From: DATKZH01 sp964505295
Lineage (GTDB): Bacteria > Planctomycetota > Planctomycetia > Pirellulales > Thermoguttaceae
Direction of reading: 5' to 3'
Assembly (NCBI GenBank): GCA_964505295.1
Contig: CAZDHR010000062.1
Coordinates: 1-22,562, forward strand
DNA: 22,562 nucleotides
The notes under the pieces were generated by a model. It did no database searches, had not been told where the DNA came from, and saw nothing but the letters and a program-made list of their open reading frames with translations. Position numbers and translations under genes: made by a program. Shown in pieces: positions 18,429-22,562 of this stretch. Numbering within the stretch: position 1 is the first letter of the stretch; the number at the start of each line of letters is the position of its first letter.

Positions 18429-18482
18429 TTCCGAAATCCCTTCCCCAACCCAACCAGACATCGTTTCCAGACGGAGATTCCC

Positions 18483-19322
18483 ATGCCCCAGTCACGAACT
18501 GAAATCCTTAGACGATTCCGCGACAAGATCGCCCAGGGCAAGCCGATTATCGGCGGCGGGGCGGGGACGGGCATTAGCGCGAAGTTCGAGGAGGCAGGCG
18601 GCATCGACCTGATCGTGATCTACAACTCGGGCCGCTTTCGCATGGCCGGGCACGGCTCGCTGGCCGGGCTCTTGCCCTATGGCGACGCCAACGCGATTGT
18701 GATCGAGATGGCCGCCGAGGTGCTGCCCGTGGTCAAGAAGACACCGGTCCTGGCCGGCGTGTGCGGCACCGATCCGATGCGCCTGATGGACCGCTTCCTG
18801 GTCCGTGTGAAGGAGACGGGCTTTGCCGGCGTGCAGAATTTCCCGACGGTCGGCCTGTTCGACGGCTCGTTTCGGGCCAACCTGGAGGAGACGAACATGG
18901 GCTACGGGCGGGAGGTCGACATGATCCACCTGGCCCACCGGATGGATCTGCTGACCACGCCCTACGTGTTCAACGCGGACGAAGCCCGGCGCATGGCTGA
19001 GGCCGGGGCGGACGTCATCGTCGCCCACATGGGCCTGACCACCAAGGGCGCGATCGGGGCGAAAACGGCCATGACGCTCGACGGGTGCGTGCCCTTGATC
19101 GACGAGATCGCCGCGGCGGCCAAGGCGGTGCGCGACGACGTGATCCTCCTCTGCCACGGCGGCCCGATCGCCGAGCCCGACGACGCCCAGTTCATCCTCC
19201 AGCGCTGCCCGGCCGTTGACGGCTTCTACGGGGCAAGCTCCGTGGAGCGTCTTCCCACGGAGCGGGCGATCCGAGAGCAGACCGAGCAGTTCACGCGGAT
19301 CGGCCGAAAGCCGACAGAATGA
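18483..19322 (+). CDS. PEP-hydrolase-like TIM-barrel protein
   Basis: A 279-residue protein of the phosphoenolpyruvate-hydrolase-like TIM-barrel family, equivalent to the C-terminal half of plant Tm-1. It shows KPIIGGGAGTGISAKFEEAG at the N-terminus, LIVIYNSGRFRMAGHGSLAG, PVLAGVCGTDPMRLMDRFL, GFAGVQNFPTVGLFDGSFRA, VIVAHMGLTTKGAIGAKTA and FYGASSVERLPTERAI near the end, all typical of the family. ATG 18483 is preceded by GGAG at 18473-18476 with 6 nt spacing; the longer open frame upstream is translated repeat. Enzymatic activity is not established for this group. The family usually accompanies a UPF0261 gene, so it probably works with the product of 16377-17588, although repeats and the GxxExxY gene now separate the two. 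Confidence 0.9.
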   Translation: MPQSRTEILRRFRDKIAQGKPIIGGGAGTGISAKFEEAGGIDLIVIYNSGRFRMAGHGSLAGLLPYGDANAIVIEMAAEVLPVVKKTPVLAGVCGTDPMRLMDRFLVRVKETGFAGVQNFPTVGLFDGSFRANLEETNMGYGREVDMIHLAHRMDLLTTPYVFNADEARRMAEAGADVIVAHMGLTTKGAIGAKTAMTLDGCVPLIDEIAAAAKAVRDDVILLCHGGPIAEPDDAQFILQRCPAVDGFYGASSVERLPTERAIREQTEQFTRIGRKPTE

Positions 19323-19323
19323 T

Positions 19324-19346
19324 CCGCGCCGAGACGCGGGGCGCGG
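19324..19346 (+). terminator. GC-rich hairpin just after the TIM-barrel gene
   Basis: CCGCGCC (19324-19330) and GGCGCGG (19340-19346) form a perfect 7-bp stem with a 9-nt loop, 1 nt after the stop codon. There is no T-run after it, so termination is only a guess. Confidence 0.3.
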
Positions 19347-19362
19347 AAGACGAGGTAGGAAT

Positions 19363-19690
19363 GGCTCTCGCAAAGACGCGAAGACGCAAAGGGAAGGAAG
19401 TGAGTCTATGAGTACTGGCGGACGTTGAGTCCTGTGCAGTCAGTTTCCGGTCAACCCGGGTTCGAGGCCCAGGGGTTGCAACCCCTGGGCTTCGACAGAG
19501 TTCATCGACCACGCAGGAATCAACAAGTGCTCGCTATTCTCTCCCTCTTGCTTTGCGTTTTTGCGTCTTTGCGAGATCCTTTGGCATTACAGCCCCCTTG
19601 GTCGTTGACCCGGCCCATTGATCACGCAGGGGCCAACAAGTGCATGCTTTTTTCTCCTTCCTTGGCGCCTTCGCGGTTTTGCGAGAGCCC
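19363..19690. repeat. foldback element E with duplicated right half
   Basis: The left arm 19363-19397 is followed by two right arms, 19551-19579 and 19656-19690. The sequence before each right arm is also duplicated: 19510-19530 and 19623-19643 match at 18 of 21 positions, 113 bp apart. The interior carries the second copy of the palindrome. The gap 19323-19730 (408 bp) consists of a hairpin, this element and the Shine-Dalgarno sequence of the next gene. Confidence 0.82.
19467..19490. repeat. 24-bp perfect palindrome, copy 2
   Basis: Both halves read GCCCAGGGGTTG. With the flanking CTTCGA it repeats 16102-16130 exactly over 29 bp. The two extra base pairs of copy 1 are absent because the preceding base differs here. 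Confidence 0.92.
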
Positions 19691-19730
19691 TTGATTGACT
19701 TCCCAACCCCACCGAGGAGGACCGACACTC

Positions 19731-22562
19731 ATGCGATACGCCATTTCAACCCTTGGGTGCTTCCTGCTGGTTCTCGGCGCGCTCGGCTTTGCGCGAGCGG
19801 ATGACGTGCTGCTCTTGGTCGACGAGCCGCCCGGCGACGGGCTGGTGGTGGCGCGGGTGGACCTGACCGGCGCGGTCGGCTGGGGCAAGGTCGGCGCGGT
19901 CGCGCCGGACGAGATTCGTGCGTTCGCCGGGAAAGACCAGCAACCGATCCCGTTGCAGTTCGTGCCCGACGTGCACTACCACCCTCAGGAGCGAGTCGCC
20001 GGAACCGTGATCCTGCGATTGCCCGAGGGGAGCGACGGCCGGTTGCGACTGGCGTTCGAAACGGCCGAGCCGGGCGCAGCGGAAGCTTGGGACGGGACGG
20101 TGACCACGCCGGCGTTTTCCGTGAAGCACGATGCGAAGAAGCTGGGCGGGCTGCCTTCGACGATTACGTTCCCGACGACGGGCAAGGTCTTCGACGGCTT
20201 CCGCTGGAACGACCGCGTGTACGATCGGGAGAAGGGATGGTTCGGCCTGGCGAACGATCCGGAGCCGAGCGTGGAATTGGTCTCGAAGGGCCCGCTGGCG
20301 ACGGTGGTCCGCGTTCGCGCCCGCTACATGAAATCGCCCGAGGAAGCGCCGGCTTCCAAGCCCAAGGCGGTCTACGACTGGTACTACTTCGCCGATCGGC
20401 CGCTGGTGTACGTTCGGGCGGCGATGAGCCAGCAGGAGGCGTTCGCGTGGCCCGAGCATCATTTCCTGGAGCTGAACTACCCGCAGGAAACGTTTCCCCG
20501 CTGGGCCGGCGGCGAGCCGCTCGAGCAGGGCGAGCTCACCGCGTCGAAGGAGAGCCACCGCTTCGGCCGTTGGGGCGCGATTGTCGACGGCCCCAGCGCG
20601 ATCGGCATGTTCGGTTGCGGCCAGGTTCTCATCTACGAGGGCGGGAGCGGCACGTATCTCCACGCCCATGGAGGCGCCGCCTGGGCCGGCTGGCGCAACG
20701 AGCGCCCGCAGTACTCGGCCTGGCTGTGGATGGGAAGCAGCGACGATCCGGTTCCGGCGATCCAAGCCGCGTCGAGCCAGCGGGCGAAGAGCCCAGGCGT
20801 TGCCGTCACCACCAGCGAGCTCCGCGCCCGAATCGAAACGGCACGCGGGCAACGCGACTGGCGCCACGTCGCCGCTGCCGAAGCGCTGGAAGCCGCGGGA
20901 CGGCTGGAGGAGGCCGCCCGGGCCGCCGCCGGAGAGCTGCCGCCGAACTGGCACGCGCTGGCCGCCGGCAAGTTGGGGGTGATCCTCGAAGCGACCGGCG
21001 AGGGTATCCGCTTGCTCAATCTGTTCGACCTGGCGACCGGCCGGAAGCTGCTCGCGCCGCGGTCGCTCCCGCTCTTCACGCTGACGATGCGGGAGATTGA
21101 CTCCAAGGAGGAAGTTCCCCTCAACGCCGATGAGGGATGGGGTGAGGTCGAACTGATCACGCCGCGCCCCAAGGGACTCTGGCTCCGCTGGCAACGGCCC
21201 AGGGACGAGCGCCTGGGCGATCTGAGCGTCCTGGTCAAGCTCACGCCGGAGGACGATCGCGATGCGTTCCATGGCTCGCTGACGGTGGAAAACCCAAGCG
21301 ACCGGTGGAGCGTGTGGCGGACGGTGTTCCCCCAGGTCGCCGTGGCCGACTTGGGCCCGCAGGGGCGCGTCTTCTTCCCCCGCGGTGCCGGCGAAGTGCA
21401 ACAGGGCGTCTGGCAGCGGGCCTTCCGCTTCTCCGGCAGGTATCCCAGCGGTTGGACCAGCATGCAGTTCTTGGCCGCCTACCGGGAGGACGCGACCACG
21501 GGGCTGTACGTCGCCGTGCACGACCCGCAGGCAAGCGCGAAGGAGATCCTCGCCGAGAGCCGGCCGTCGGATCAGGCCGTGGTGCTCGCGTTCGATCACC
21601 CTGCCGCGGATATGGGCGTCGCCGGCAACGACTTCGAGCTGAGCGGCCAAGCCGTCTTGCAGCTCTTGCGCGGCGACTGGTTCGACGCGGCGGTGACCTA
21701 TCGCGATTTCGTGCGCAAAGAGGCCAAGTGGTATCCCAAGCTGACGGCCGAAGGGCGCGAAGACACCCCGCCGTGGATGCGGGAGCTTTCGTGCTGGGCG
21801 CTCGGGGGCGGGGCGCCGAGGGAGTGCGTCGAGCCGGTCAAGGAGTTTGCGAAGCAGATGGGCGTGCCGGTCGGGTTCCACTGGTACAACTGGCACCAGA
21901 TTCCGTTCGACAACGACTACCCGCACTACTTCCCGACGAAGGAAGGGTTTGCCGACGCCGTGCGTGACTTGCAGGAGTCGAACGTCTACGTGATGCCGTA
22001 CATCAACGGCCGGCTCTGGGACACGCGCGACCGGGGCATGGACGACTTCGAGTTCTCGAGCGTCGCCCGGCCCGCGGCTACGAAGGACGAAAACGGCGAG
22101 CCCTACACGGAGATGTACGGGAGCAAGGAATCGGACGGGAGCCGGGTCAAGCTGGCGGCGATGTGCCCGGCGACCGACGTGTGGCGCGACAAGGTCCGCG
22201 AGATCGTGCTGCGGCTGATGAACGAGTGTGGCGTGAAGGGCGTGTACATCGACCAGGTGGCGGCGGCGAAACCGCGCCTCTGCTTCGACAAATCGCACGG
22301 CCACCCGCTCGGCGGCGGACACTGGTGGACCGAGGCCTATTGGGAGCTGCTGGGCCGTATCCACCAGGCCATGCCCGAGGACCGCATGCTGACCACCGAG
22401 TGCAACGCGGAAGCCTACGCCCACCGCTTCGACGGCTACCTCACCTGGCACTGGCAGTACGACGGCCAGGTGCCGGCGTTTCCGGCCGTCTACGGCGGCT
22501 CGATCCAAATGTTCGGCCGGGCCTACCGCGGTGGGCCGACCAAGAACCTGGCCCTACGCATG
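19731..22562 (+). CDS. large secreted glycosidase-like protein, DUF6259-related (3' end outside window)
   Basis: The open frame covers 944 codons to the window edge without a stop. MRYAISTLGCFLLVLGALGF followed by ARADD is a typical signal peptide with cleavage after ARA, so the protein is exported. Residues of about 30-600 look beta-rich, with many Trp and Tyr. From about residue 680 a TIM-barrel-like region follows: FHWYNWHQIPFDNDYPHYFP, VYVMPYINGRLWD, then GVKGVYIDQVAAAKPRLCFD with Asp841, SHGHPLGGGHWW, and MLTTECNAEAY with Glu890. This pattern matches my memory of DUF6259 proteins, which resemble glycoside hydrolases. Asp841 and Glu890 are in the strand-end positions of catalytic acids, but this is inference. 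GAGGAGG at 19714-19720 precedes ATG 19731 by 10 nt. Foldback E separates it from the previous gene, so it may be transcribed alone. A role in breaking down external glycans is likely. Confidence 0.75.
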   Translation, partial: MRYAISTLGCFLLVLGALGFARADDVLLLVDEPPGDGLVVARVDLTGAVGWGKVGAVAPDEIRAFAGKDQQPIPLQFVPDVHYHPQERVAGTVILRLPEGSDGRLRLAFETAEPGAAEAWDGTVTTPAFSVKHDAKKLGGLPSTITFPTTGKVFDGFRWNDRVYDREKGWFGLANDPEPSVELVSKGPLATVVRVRARYMKSPEEAPASKPKAVYDWYYFADRPLVYVRAAMSQQEAFAWPEHHFLELNYPQETFPRWAGGEPLEQGELTASKESHRFGRWGAIVDGPSAIGMFGCGQVLIYEGGSGTYLHAHGGAAWAGWRNERPQYSAWLWMGSSDDPVPAIQAASSQRAKSPGVAVTTSELRARIETARGQRDWRHVAAAEALEAAGRLEEAARAAAGELPPNWHALAAGKLGVILEATGEGIRLLNLFDLATGRKLLAPRSLPLFTLTMREIDSKEEVPLNADEGWGEVELITPRPKGLWLRWQRPRDERLGDLSVLVKLTPEDDRDAFHGSLTVENPSDRWSVWRTVFPQVAVADLGPQGRVFFPRGAGEVQQGVWQRAFRFSGRYPSGWTSMQFLAAYREDATTGLYVAVHDPQASAKEILAESRPSDQAVVLAFDHPAADMGVAGNDFELSGQAVLQLLRGDWFDAAVTYRDFVRKEAKWYPKLTAEGREDTPPWMRELSCWALGGGAPRECVEPVKEFAKQMGVPVGFHWYNWHQIPFDNDYPHYFPTKEGFADAVRDLQESNVYVMPYINGRLWDTRDRGMDDFEFSSVARPAATKDENGEPYTEMYGSKESDGSRVKLAAMCPATDVWRDKVREIVLRLMNECGVKGVYIDQVAAAKPRLCFDKSHGHPLGGGHWWTEAYWELLGRIHQAMPEDRMLTTECNAEAYAHRFDGYLTWHWQYDGQVPAFPAVYGGSIQMFGRAYRGGPTKNLALRM

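Noticed and set aside
17721..18461. Minus-strand open frame of about 246 codons
   Set aside because: It is antisense to the GxxExxY gene and made partly of translated repeat arms.
19746..22508. Very long open frame on the minus strand (about 920 codons)
   Set aside because: It is antisense to the secreted glycosidase-like gene, which has a signal peptide, a strong ribosome binding site and family motifs. Long antisense frames are common in GC-rich genes.

Overview
The window is high-GC bacterial DNA in which every credible gene lies on the + strand. Gene content (a large glycan cluster with cysteine-rich GT9, polysaccharide deacetylase and GT-C proteins; a Tm-1/UPF0261 gene plus a PEP-hydrolase-like gene; a large secreted glycosidase-like protein) and the abundance of short palindromic and foldback repeats between genes suggest a planctomycete, perhaps Pirellulales-like. 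This assignment is inference: there is no rRNA or marker gene in the window.

Region 1 (1-9111) is a compact surface-glycan operon. A candidate sigma70 promoter at 55-84 precedes a SpsF-like cytidylyltransferase, a HAD phosphatase, a GT-B-like protein, a Wzx-type flippase, a CDP-alcohol phosphotransferase with an altered active site, a GT2 glycosyltransferase, a second canonical CDP-alcohol phosphotransferase and a WaaE/KdtX-like GT2. The last three overlap by 4 bp (GTGA and ATGA). Together they look able to activate a building block with CTP, build a lipid-linked glycan, attach a phospho-alcohol and export the product.

Region 2 (9362-15939) continues the glycan theme: a polysaccharide-deacetylase-like protein, a GT4 and a GT9 glycosyltransferase in tight array, then a 72-residue membrane protein and a GT-C integral membrane glycosyltransferase. 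A heptamer tandem repeat with strong G-quadruplex potential runs up to the GT-C start codon.

Region 3 (16377-22562) changes topic. A Tm-1-like ATP-binding (UPF0261) protein and a PEP-hydrolase-like TIM-barrel protein correspond to the two halves of the plant Tm-1 protein. They are separated here by a GxxExxY protein (PD-(D/E)XK nuclease fold) that sits between two foldback repeats. A very large secreted TIM-barrel protein resembling the DUF6259 family follows and runs off the end of the window.

The most striking non-coding feature is a family of at least six foldback elements (at 9080, 13288, 15975, 17611, 18215 and 19363). Their arms are built from modules such as CTCTCGC, AAAGACG and CAAAGG. 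They fill almost every intergenic gap after 9.1 kb, carry other palindromes inside them, and supply the C-terminal codons of two glycosyltransferase genes. The GxxExxY nuclease-like gene lodged among them is the best candidate for a partner of this repeat family. No transposase, tRNA, rRNA or CRISPR array was seen.
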